From VRUE01 sp035712345 (lineage in GTDB: Bacteria > Actinomycetota > Thermoleophilia > Solirubrobacterales > 70-9), in the NCBI GenBank assembly GCA_035712345.1, contig DASTAY010000033.1, positions 1 to 31,192 of the forward strand: a stretch of DNA of 31,192 nt, given 5' to 3'. The position numbers and the translations under genes are program-made. The notes under the pieces are model-generated. The model was given only the letters and a program-made list of their open reading frames with translations. It searched no databases and had not been told where the DNA came from. Below are positions 24,609 to 31,192 of this stretch, one piece after another (position 1 is the stretch's first letter; the number at the start of each line of letters is the position of its first letter).

Positions 24609-25603
24609 CGACCTAAATCCATGCCGACGACGTAAGCCTTCTCGACCGATGTCGCCACACCATCGATCCCGTCTACTTCCCTGACGATGTACAGCGGACG
24701 GCTCTTGATCTCCTCATACATACGGCTCATGTATATCCCCATAACCCCGAGGATGAGCAGCTGCATCCCCCCCAAGAACGAGACGGTAATCGTTATCGAT
24801 AGCCAACCCGGGACGGTATCGACCGCGAGAATCTTTGCGACGAGATCTCCAATCCCAGCAAGAAACGACAGACCGGCAACCACGAAGCCGATGTGCAGGG
24901 CGAGTTCGAGTGGGGCATTGGAGAAGCTGACCAGGCCATTGACCGCGAAGGTCAACATTCGCCTGAAGTTGTACTTAGGCTCGCCCGCGTGGCGATCGCG
25001 GTACTCGTACGGAAGCGCGGTCTGCCGAAAGCCAACCCAGCTGAACATGCCGCGCAGGTAGCGCGTGCTCTCACGCAACGACTTGAACGCGTCGAGCGCC
25101 TTGCGGTCGATCAACCTGAAGTCGCCGACATTCGGCGACATTTCGATATGGGAGAGGCGGCAGAGCAACCAATAGAACATCCGCGCGGTAAATCGCTTAA
25201 AGACCGTCTCTCCGCTGCGATCGGCTCTGATCGCGTTAACAATCTCGAATCCCTCGCGCCAACTCGAGATCATCCTCGGCACGACCTCTGGAGGATGCTG
25301 CAGATCCGAATCCATCACGATCGTCGCATCGCCGCGGGAAAGATCCAGGCCAGCCGTTATCGCCGCTTGGTGGCCAAAGTTGCGCGAAAAAGAAACCAGC
25401 TTGACCCTGAGATCCCGGCCACGGATAGCCTTCATGACCTCAAGGCTCTCGTCGTATGACCCATCATCGACGAAAATCACCTCGAACGGCTCGCCGACCC
25501 CCTCCATGACAGTGGCGATCCGACGGTAGAGCTCGTCGAGATTCCCCGCCTCGTTGTGAACCGGTAGGACGAAGCTGAACGTCGGGGATTCTGAGCCTGC
25601 CAT
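24605..25603 (-). CDS. GtrB/DPM1-like polyprenyl-phosphate glycosyltransferase (GT2 with two C-terminal TM helices)
   Basis: The 332-residue enzyme has a GT2 domain with F-V-D-D-G-S at 44-49, S-R-N-F-G-H-Q-A-A near 73-81, D-S-D at 98-100 (metal binding) followed by L-Q-H-P-P, and G-D-F-R-L-I-D-R. The basic segment H-A-G-E-P-K-Y-N-F-R-R-M precedes two long hydrophobic helices at about 230-256 and 266-291. This is the layout of GtrB, which moves a sugar from a nucleotide donor to undecaprenyl phosphate for use outside. The ATG at 25601-25603 has a GAGGG site upstream. It begins the minus-strand unit GtrB-like, methyltransferase, large glycosyltransferase. It is divergent from a GT-C-like membrane gene that could use its product. 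Confidence 0.92.
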   Translation of the reverse strand: MAGSESPTFSFVLPVHNEAGNLDELYRRIATVMEGVGEPFEVIFVDDGSYDESLEVMKAIRGRDLRVKLVSFSRNFGHQAAITAGLDLSRGDATIVMDSDLQHPPEVVPRMISSWREGFEIVNAIRADRSGETVFKRFTARMFYWLLCRLSHIEMSPNVGDFRLIDRKALDAFKSLRESTRYLRGMFSWVGFRQTALPYEYRDRHAGEPKYNFRRMLTFAVNGLVSFSNAPLELALHIGFVVAGLSFLAGIGDLVAKILAVDTVPGWLSITITVSFLGGMQLLILGVMGIYMSRMYEEIKSRPLYIVREVDGIDGVATSVEKAYVVGMDLGR

Positions 25604-25759
25604 TGCGTCGAGCCCTCGTAAGCCCGCAACGCAACCTTAGCGAAGGAAGCCGAGTTCGATATCGCCAAATCCTAGCCGAGGCCGCCGCGACTACCCGCGT
25701 GGCTATTGTGTCGCGAAGTGTCTGTGGAAGCTACTTCAGCTACGCGATCACCAGCGGAC

Positions 25760-27391
25760 ATGCCAGTCGCCGGTCGCACCGGAAAGACTCCGTGGTACGC
25801 GCCGATGACCACGCGCGAGATCGCCGCCGCATGGAGCGGTCTGGCGATACTCGGCCTTCTCGTCTTCTTGCCCCATATTCAGCATGGGGGTCTATATCTC
25901 GACGACTGGGCCGATGCGGCCCTCACGCTCCACCCCCCCGGCGACTCAGGACTCTTGCCTGCTCTCTCTCACTTCAATGAAGTTCTGTCGTCGTCTCGAC
26001 CGGTCCTGATCGCATTCATTCCTCTCAAATACCTGCTCTTCGGGACTCACATCAAGGCCTTGCTCATTCTCTCTGTCGCATTGGCCGTTCTGGCGGCGGC
26101 TCTGATGTATGCCGTATTGCGGACCCTGAGCCTACCTTGGTACCACGCCTGGCTCATCTCTGCGCTGACGATCGCCTACCCATGGTTCGACTCCACCCGC
26201 TTCTGGGAATCGGCAAATCCCATAACCCTGGCCGTAGTCCTCCTCTTCGCAGGCATGTGGATGGCCCTACACGGGCTGACGCAGGAATCGTGGCGCCTTC
26301 ATGCGGTTGCCGCATTCCTGTATCTCCTCTCGATGCTGGCCTATGAGATCACGCTGCCGTTCGTCGCGGCGCTCGGCTTCCTTTATCTCGCTCGCAACGG
26401 CTGGCGTGCCGCCAGATTCCGCTGGGCCGCCGATCTCGTAATGGTCGCTATCGCCGGCATTTGGGGCAAGGCACATACCCCCAAGACCGTCTCAAGCCTT
26501 TCAGGGGACATCACGCATCTTGAACAGATCGTTCATCAAGGCAAGGAATTATTTGCCAGAACCGCCTTTCCGGTGGGAAATCAACCACACACGTCCGCTA
26601 TCGCCGGGGCCTTCGCGGTCGTTTTCGCCTTCGGCATAGGGGTCTACCTCTTGAGTCTCAACAAACGAGACACCAGCACCAGTCAAAGCCTGCGCAACTG
26701 GCTGTTCTTAGCTATCTTCGGATTATTCATTGCGATACTTGGCTGGGCTATCTTCATACCCGCAGACCCCTACTACACGCCAAGCGTTTTTGGTGCGACG
26801 AATCGAGTGAATGGGTTTGCCGGCTTTGGCCTCGTGTTGCTCGTTTACTCGCTGATTGGCGTGGGCGTGACCCTGGTTGGCCGGCTCTTCAAAGCAAAGA
26901 GCTGGATGGTAGCCGGGGTCACCGTCACCTTAGGACTTTGCCTAGGCGCCGCGTACATCCACGTTTTGGAGCGACACGGTCGCCTCTGGGACGATTCGTA
27001 TAATTACCAGCTCGGTGCTATTGAACAAATTCACCGGGCCTTTCCGAATCCCTCGCCCGGAACCACGGTATTTGCTGGAGGTTACCCAGCAAATATCACT
27101 CTGGGGGTACCGATCTTTGCGGCCACTTGGGATCTCAGCGGCATGGTCAAATTGACTTACGCGGATTCCACCCTGCGTGCATATCCAATTACGGAAGAAC
27201 TCGGTGTCGAATGCCTTCGACCTGGCATGCGACCTACCGGTGAAGAAGGCATCCCAATTGCTCGGTATGGCACCACCCGCTTAATCAATCTTACGACGGG
27301 GCAGACCGCATCACCACGCACCAGAGCTGAGTGTCGCGACGATACCTCGCAGTACGCCCCGGGACCGCTCTATCTGGCTACCGCATACTGA
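25760..27391 (+). CDS. Polytopic membrane protein, GT-C-like (possible extracytoplasmic glycosyltransferase)
   Basis: About ten or more hydrophobic segments run from near the N-terminus to about residue 400, followed by a soluble C-terminal part of about 130 residues. After the first helix comes H-G-G-L-Y-L-D-D-W-A-D, an acidic D-D in the first outside loop. That position is the catalytic signature of GT-C glycosyltransferases, which use polyprenyl-phosphate sugars. I do not recognise the exact family. Starts are possible at TTG 25706, ATG 25760 and ATG 25805; none has a convincing ribosome site, and 25760 is a compromise. Its stop overlaps the next gene's start by one base. Next to the divergent GtrB-like gene it would make a Gtr-type decoration pair. 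GC is clearly lower than in the left half of the window. Confidence 0.65.
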   Translation: MPVAGRTGKTPWYAPMTTREIAAAWSGLAILGLLVFLPHIQHGGLYLDDWADAALTLHPPGDSGLLPALSHFNEVLSSSRPVLIAFIPLKYLLFGTHIKALLILSVALAVLAAALMYAVLRTLSLPWYHAWLISALTIAYPWFDSTRFWESANPITLAVVLLFAGMWMALHGLTQESWRLHAVAAFLYLLSMLAYEITLPFVAALGFLYLARNGWRAARFRWAADLVMVAIAGIWGKAHTPKTVSSLSGDITHLEQIVHQGKELFARTAFPVGNQPHTSAIAGAFAVVFAFGIGVYLLSLNKRDTSTSQSLRNWLFLAIFGLFIAILGWAIFIPADPYYTPSVFGATNRVNGFAGFGLVLLVYSLIGVGVTLVGRLFKAKSWMVAGVTVTLGLCLGAAYIHVLERHGRLWDDSYNYQLGAIEQIHRAFPNPSPGTTVFAGGYPANITLGVPIFAATWDLSGMVKLTYADSTLRAYPITEELGVECLRPGMRPTGEEGIPIARYGTTRLINLTTGQTASPRTRAECRDDTSQYAPGPLYLATAY

Positions 27392-28254
27392 TGATTGAAG
27401 TAGTCGTCGTCAGTCACGGCGCCAAAAATCTCCTCGGCCGCTGCTTGGGCTCTCTCGAAGCGCACCCTCCAAAAGGGGAGATGTCTATCACCGTCGTCGA
27501 TAGTGGCAGCATCGATGGGACGCCAGACATGGTCGAGCGGGAGTTCCCGGCCGTGAAGCTAATTCGACGGGCCAACATCGGTTTCTCCGCCGCCAACAAC
27601 CTCGCTCTGCGCGAGAGCAAAGCGAATGCCGTTCTGCTGCTGAACCCCGATACCGAGGTATACGCCGAAACGCTCGACGCTGCGCTGCGGCGACTCCAGA
27701 GCGACGACCGGATCGGCATGGTCGGCGTCAAGCTTGTCACCGAAACTGGGGATTTAGACCATGCGTGCAAACGCTCATTTCCGACTCCGCTCTCCGCGCT
27801 TGCGCACTTCACCGGCGTCGGCAGATTGAGCAGCTCCTCTGGAGCCTTAACCCAATATCGCGCTACGCATTTAGGAGATGACGAGCCGGGCGAGGTAGAC
27901 GCGGTCAACGGCGCCTTCATGCTCTGCAAGGCCGAGGCAGTGCGAGAGGTCGGACTACTGGACGAGGGCTACTGGCTCTATATGGAGGACCTTGACTGGT
28001 GTCACCGCTTCTGGGACGCCGGCTGGAAGGTTTTCTACGAGCCGGCGGGCGTCGCGCTCCATGTCAAGGGCGGCTCGAGCGGTGCCCGACGTGGTTACCG
28101 TCAGGAGATCGCATTCCATCGCGGCATAGCTCGCTTCTACCGTCGCTTCGACGCCCCCCTGCACAGCCCGCTCATCAACGCAGCCGTCTATACCGGAATC
28201 TGGGCCAAACTTGCGACCAGCCTCGTTCTCAGCGCGTTTCGGCGACTGCTATGA
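27391..28254 (+). CDS. GT2 glycosyltransferase, WbbL/rhamnosyltransferase-like
   Basis: The 287-residue enzyme is a soluble GT-A glycosyltransferase. It has V-V-V-S-H-G at the first strand, V-V-D-S-G-S-I-D-G-T (where V-V-D-N-x-S-x-D-G-T is usual), N-I-G-F-S-A-A-N-N, the metal-binding N-P-D-T motif, and the acceptor-side V-N-G-A-F-M-L, G-L-L-D-E-G-Y-W-L-Y-M-E-D-L-D-W-C. The last motif set is typical of the WbbL group, which adds rhamnose to polyprenyl-diphosphate-linked GlcNAc. Its ATG shares one base with the stop of the membrane-protein gene (TGATG), which decided the start over a longer upstream reading. The donor is a guess from the family. Confidence 0.88.
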   Translation: MIEVVVVSHGAKNLLGRCLGSLEAHPPKGEMSITVVDSGSIDGTPDMVEREFPAVKLIRRANIGFSAANNLALRESKANAVLLLNPDTEVYAETLDAALRRLQSDDRIGMVGVKLVTETGDLDHACKRSFPTPLSALAHFTGVGRLSSSSGALTQYRATHLGDDEPGEVDAVNGAFMLCKAEAVREVGLLDEGYWLYMEDLDWCHRFWDAGWKVFYEPAGVALHVKGGSSGARRGYRQEIAFHRGIARFYRRFDAPLHSPLINAAVYTGIWAKLATSLVLSAFRRLL

Positions 28255-28351
28255 CAACAACCGTCCTGGGGAACCACCTCGGTGACACGATTCCTACACG
28301 ACGACAGTTTCTTTGCGCGCGCGACAACGCCCTACCTCGTATATTTTGTCC

Positions 28352-29143
28352 ATGGACTGTCCCATTTGCGGGGGGCCGAGCTCGCCGATGCCTCGCCACC
28401 CGGATTCCGATTTGTATCGTTGCGCATCATGTAGTCACGCGTTCGGTTTTCCGCGAGAGCACGAGACCTACGATGATGACTACTACGAGATCGAGCACCG
28501 ACGCTGGTTCGATCATCCCAACACGGCTCTGTTCGACCAGATCGCGGAAGCGATTCCCCCCGCCTCAGCCGTGCTCGACGCCGGATGCGGCAAAGGGGAC
28601 TTCCTGCGGCACTTGCACGCTCAGCGCCAGGACCTGAAGCTCACCGGCCTCGACTTCACGGCAAACGAAAACACGAACGGGATCCGGTACCTCCAGGGGG
28701 ATGTTATGACCCTGGATCCAGGTAAATTCGACGCAGTCGTGTCACTTGCGGTGATTGAGCACATCCCCGATGTGACCGAATTTGTTCGACGCCTGTACTC
28801 CTTTGTCCGGCCTGGCGGGGTGGTCGCGATCATGACCGTCAACGAGTCGAGCCTCTTGTACCGACTGGCACGGGCCACCCGTCCAGTAACTCCCATAACT
28901 TTCAACCGGCTCTACTCGGCACATCACGTCCATCATTTCACCCGTCAGTCTCTGGAGTCTCTGCTTCAGTCTCGCGGCGCCCGTATCGAGCGCTCCTGGA
29001 CCCATAACATGCCCCTCGCTGCAATCGACATTCCGGCGGAGGGGATAGCTGGAGCCGTGCTACGCGCCGGTATGTGGGGAGTTTGCGTGGCCGGCGATCG
29101 GACCGGGATGGCATATCTCCAGACTGTCATTGCCCGAACTTAA
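28352..29143 (+). CDS. Class I SAM-dependent methyltransferase with N-terminal zinc-ribbon-like motif
   Basis: With the ATG at 28352 the protein is 263 residues and starts M-D-C-P-I-C-G-G. Cys3-x2-Cys6 and Cys24-x2-Cys27 form the same putative zinc knuckle as in the methyltransferase at 23667-24608. SAM motif I is V-L-D-A-G-C-G-K-G-D at 74-83, motif II/III includes F-D-A-V-V-S-L-A-V-I-E-H-I-P-D, and V-R-P-G-G-V-V-A-I-M follows. A longer reading from TTG 28313 adds 13 residues before this start and is less likely. The gene starts 97 bases after the rhamnosyltransferase-like gene on the same strand. It probably methylates a sugar in the polymer. The C-terminal ~70 residues have no motif I can name. 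Confidence 0.85.
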   Translation: MDCPICGGPSSPMPRHPDSDLYRCASCSHAFGFPREHETYDDDYYEIEHRRWFDHPNTALFDQIAEAIPPASAVLDAGCGKGDFLRHLHAQRQDLKLTGLDFTANENTNGIRYLQGDVMTLDPGKFDAVVSLAVIEHIPDVTEFVRRLYSFVRPGGVVAIMTVNESSLLYRLARATRPVTPITFNRLYSAHHVHHFTRQSLESLLQSRGARIERSWTHNMPLAAIDIPAEGIAGAVLRAGMWGVCVAGDRTGMAYLQTVIART

Positions 29144-29240
29144 AGGGCAGATCTTGAGGCTCCCGGGATGTCCTCGCTGACGCCTCCACGGTCGTCTGCT
29201 TTGATGACCGGGAGCACGTTCGCGGAGGAAAGCTCGCAGC

Positions 29241-29957
29241 TTAAACATCTCGGATCTTTTCCCCTTCGCGGAGTGTCAAACGAGCCGGGACGCCCGTGAC
29301 GACAGCACCTGCCAGCACGTCCTTGGTGACGACCGCGCCGGCGCCGACGATGGCCTCTTCCCCGATCTCGACGCCGGGCAGGATGAGGGCGCCGGCGCCG
29401 ATCTGGCAGGCTCGCCCTAGGCGCCCCGGTGGGCGGGGGTCCATGGAGTTCATCGCTCCGGTCAGGACCTGCACCCCGGGGGCCAGGAAGGCGCCCTCCC
29501 CCACGATCACCCCAGGGCCGATGACGCAGTAAGCCTGGACGCGGGTCCCCCTGCCCAATCGCGCCTCGCGATTCAGCACGCTCGAATAGCCGATCACGGC
29601 GTCTTCCTCGATGACCGCTCCCTCCCGTATCCCGGCGTGGTCTCCGACCATGCCGCCCGGGCCGATCCAGGCGCCGGCGTCGATCAGCGCGTAGGGACAG
29701 ACGATCGCCTCTCGCTCGATCACCGTCGGCGCCGGCTGCGGCTGGTGCCGTCGAGAGCCGCGGTTCAGCCTCGCGATCCGACCCAGCACGGCTCCGTGGC
29801 CGATGCTTGCGCGCTCACCGACGGTGACGTCGTCGTGAACGACGATGTTGGCGCCGATGTCCGCGTCGGAGGCGAGCTCGACGCGGGCTCCAAGCAGCAG
29901 GTTTGGAGCCCGATCCGATTGGATCAGCGAATACAAGTCTGTGAGTATCCCATGCAT
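29241..29957 (-). CDS. Left-handed beta-helix (hexapeptide-repeat) acyltransferase
   Basis: From the ATG at 29955-29957 the protein is 238 residues. Most of it is made of hexapeptide repeats of the (I/V/L)-G-x-x-x-x type (for example I-G-P-G-G-M-V-G-D, I-G-P-G-V-I-V-G-E-G-A-F-L-A-P-G, I-L-P-G-V-E-I-G-E-E-A-I-V-G-A-G-A-V-V-T-K-D-V). These end in the A-G-A-V-V-T-G-V-P-A-R motif typical of sugar O- or N-acetyltransferases. It should act as a trimer on a nucleotide-sugar or polymer sugar with an acyl-CoA donor. A loop (L-N-R-G-S-R-R-H-Q-P-Q) interrupts the coils. A TTG at 29987 is an alternative start. Its start codon overlaps that of the divergent glycosyltransferase within CATGCATG. Confidence 0.88.
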   Translation of the reverse strand: MHGILTDLYSLIQSDRAPNLLLGARVELASDADIGANIVVHDDVTVGERASIGHGAVLGRIARLNRGSRRHQPQPAPTVIEREAIVCPYALIDAGAWIGPGGMVGDHAGIREGAVIEEDAVIGYSSVLNREARLGRGTRVQAYCVIGPGVIVGEGAFLAPGVQVLTGAMNSMDPRPPGRLGRACQIGAGALILPGVEIGEEAIVGAGAVVTKDVLAGAVVTGVPARLTLREGEKIRDV

Positions 29958-31056
29958 GGGCGAGGCTGGAAGCGGAGCTTTTCGCAAGATCTGCTGCCTG
30001 CTGCACAGTCTTGGAGAAGGCGGGGCGACCTGGCACTGGGTTCGGCTGCTGGCCCATCACGTCGAGCGAGGAGACAGTGCGACGATCATCGCCCAGCCGG
30101 GCCCGCTGGCCGAGGTCGCGTGTAGCGCGGCCATCGATGTGTCGCCCGTGAGCTGGAGCGAGGGCGGGAGCCAGGACAGGATCTGGCGCACCGTGGGCGA
30201 GCACGACGTCGCGATTGTCCAGTGGGAACTGGGGCCGGTGGATATCTTCGCGCGCACGCTCGAGACCTGCGGGGGCGCGGCGCTCGCAGTCCATGGCGCC
30301 CCGCAGACGGCGACCCGGAGGCTCGCGCCGCCGGGACCGATGAAGCTGCGGCGAGCGATCGAGCGGGCCGCGGCAGATCCGCGTGCGGTCGCCCTCGTGT
30401 GCGGCGCCGCCCACAGGCGAAAGGTGGCGGCTGCATACGGGATCCCGACCGACGCTTTGCGAGTCATGCCTGCATCCGTGCCGCTGCAGGAGTTGAGCTT
30501 CGACCCGGCCGTGGGAGAGCCGCGGAAGCTGCTCGCAATGACGCGCCTGGCGCCCGAGAAGATGGCAATCGTCCGGCTCGCGGTCGAGCTGACGCGCGAG
30601 CGTCTGGCCAGCGGAGGCGCATGCCGGCTGGCGGTGGTCGGCGACGGACCGCGGCGCGCGGAGGCGGTCGAGCTGTGCGAACGGCGGCTGCCGCCGGGCT
30701 CGTGGCAAGTCGACGGCGCCCCCGCCGACCCGATCGCGCAGCTGGCCGCGTCCGACCTCATCGTCGCTCAGGGCATGACCACGCTCGAGGGGGCGGCGTT
30801 GGGGCGGCGGGTTGTCGTCGCCCGCTCGCTCGGCGCCCGCGAAGCATCCGGAGCGGTGCTCACGCCAAATAACTACGACGAGGCCGCGCGAGATCCGTTC
30901 GGCGGACCGCGCGTGACCGAAGACGCCGCGCAGCTATGGGACGAACTGCTCGCCGTCGACCAAACGGATCTCACCACCCTGCGGCAGTTGGTCCAGAAGC
31001 ACAACAGCCTCGAGGTCACCGCACAAGCGCTCGACCAGGCGCTTGCGGCCGCCTAA
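29956..31056 (+). CDS. GT4-like glycosyltransferase
   Basis: The 366-residue protein looks like a GT-B fold enzyme. The N-terminal half opens I-C-C-L-L-H-S-L-G-E-G-G-A-T-W-H-W, where the G-G-A/G-G-x turn of GT4 is kept. A later K-L-L-A-M-T-R-L-A-P-E-K-M-A corresponds to the G-R-L-x-x-x-K-G donor-site motif, and L-A-V-V-G-D-G-P to the following strand. M-T-T-L-E-G-A-A-L-G-R keeps only part of the usual E-x7-E, so the donor site may be unusual. The ATG at 29956 was chosen because the helix-strand start follows it; GTG 29941 is an alternative. The stop lies 9 bases from the IS5-type reading frame, so the C-terminus may have been set by the insertion. Higher GC than the genes just before it. Confidence 0.75.
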   Translation: MGEAGSGAFRKICCLLHSLGEGGATWHWVRLLAHHVERGDSATIIAQPGPLAEVACSAAIDVSPVSWSEGGSQDRIWRTVGEHDVAIVQWELGPVDIFARTLETCGGAALAVHGAPQTATRRLAPPGPMKLRRAIERAAADPRAVALVCGAAHRRKVAAAYGIPTDALRVMPASVPLQELSFDPAVGEPRKLLAMTRLAPEKMAIVRLAVELTRERLASGGACRLAVVGDGPRRAEAVELCERRLPPGSWQVDGAPADPIAQLAASDLIVAQGMTTLEGAALGRRVVVARSLGAREASGAVLTPNNYDEAARDPFGGPRVTEDAAQLWDELLAVDQTDLTTLRQLVQKHNSLEVTAQALDQALAAA

Positions 31057-31065
31057 GAACCTGTT

Positions 31066-31192
31066 TCACAATGACCTGAGCCTCCGCCAGCAGACGATCG
31101 CGCAGGCAAGGTGCATGAAGGCGAGGTGTTGGTCGGGGTCACGCTCCCAACGGATGCGGAGCCTGCGGAACTGGTGAAGCCAGGTGAAGCTT
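31066..31192 (-). mobile_element. IS5-family transposase, C-terminal fragment (cut by the window edge)
   Basis: On the minus strand an open frame runs in from the right edge to a TGA at 31066-31068, giving 41 residues. S-F-T-W-L-H-Q-F-R-R-L-R-I-R-W-E-R followed by H-L-A-F-M-H-L-A-C-A-I-V-C-W-R-R-L matches the C-terminus of IS5-family (DDE, transposase_11) proteins, where the E-R/F-x-W-L and R-Y/R-E-R segments sit near the last catalytic Glu. The element's terminal inverted repeat should lie between 31053 and about 31075 (around CCTGTTTCACAATG) but cannot be confirmed without the other end. It borders the polysaccharide region on the right. Confidence 0.85.

Noticed and set aside
28313..28351. 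TATATT near 28340 as a -10 box for the second methyltransferase
   Set aside because: The nearest TTG-type -35 is 21 bases away and the hexamer lies too close to the ATG; it was not strong enough to list.

Overview
The window looks like chromosomal DNA of a GC-rich actinobacterium. I infer the Thermoleophilia/Solirubrobacterales part of the phylum from the very high GC, an actinobacterial-type long Lhr helicase, a CIRCE-controlled groS-groL pair, a FdxA-type 7Fe ferredoxin and several secreted glycoside hydrolase-like proteins. The sequence alone does not prove this taxonomy. There is no tRNA, rRNA or CRISPR array, and no gene-free stretch longer than about 160 bases.

Layout. The left edge (1-141) is the tail of an IS481-type transposase. 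From 220 to 9070 lie housekeeping and stress genes: ferredoxin, an atypical SDR protein divergent from it, a secreted GH26-like protein, groS-groL with a CIRCE operator, an SRPBCC/ASCH pair, a secreted RTX-repeat protein, protein-L-isoaspartate methyltransferase and a Crp/Fnr regulator. From 9158 to 13840 is one very large gene for an Lhr-type helicase. It is bracketed by two related intergenic palindromes and carries three palindromic or duplicated segments inside the reading frame.

From 13959 to the right edge the window is a surface-polysaccharide region: a secreted GH39/GH5-like hydrolase, a Gly-rich membrane-anchored protein, a Wzy/O-antigen-ligase-like polymerase with C-terminal TPRs, a polyprenyl-phosphate sugar transferase, a 1211-residue multi-domain glycosyltransferase, two methyltransferases with N-terminal zinc-ribbon-like motifs, a GtrB-like polyprenyl-phosphate glycosyltransferase, a GT-C-like membrane protein, a WbbL-like rhamnosyltransferase, a left-handed beta-helix acyltransferase and a GT4-like glycosyltransferase. 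The likely logic is that a sugar is loaded on undecaprenyl phosphate, extended and decorated by GT2/GT4 enzymes, methyltransferases and an acyltransferase, then polymerised outside the membrane. A small nucleotidyltransferase module (19239-19938) resembling toxin-antitoxin pairs interrupts it. The region ends at an IS5-type transposase fragment at the right edge. GC and codon bias fall visibly at about 19.24-19.94 kb and 23.6-29.1 kb, consistent with acquired DNA.

The most unusual signal is in lhr. Palindromic elements sit in frame at three linker positions of the helicase, and one sequence occurs twice in opposite orientations, so it is translated into different peptides. This resembles the intragenic palindromic elements known from Rickettsia and may be an undescribed family.
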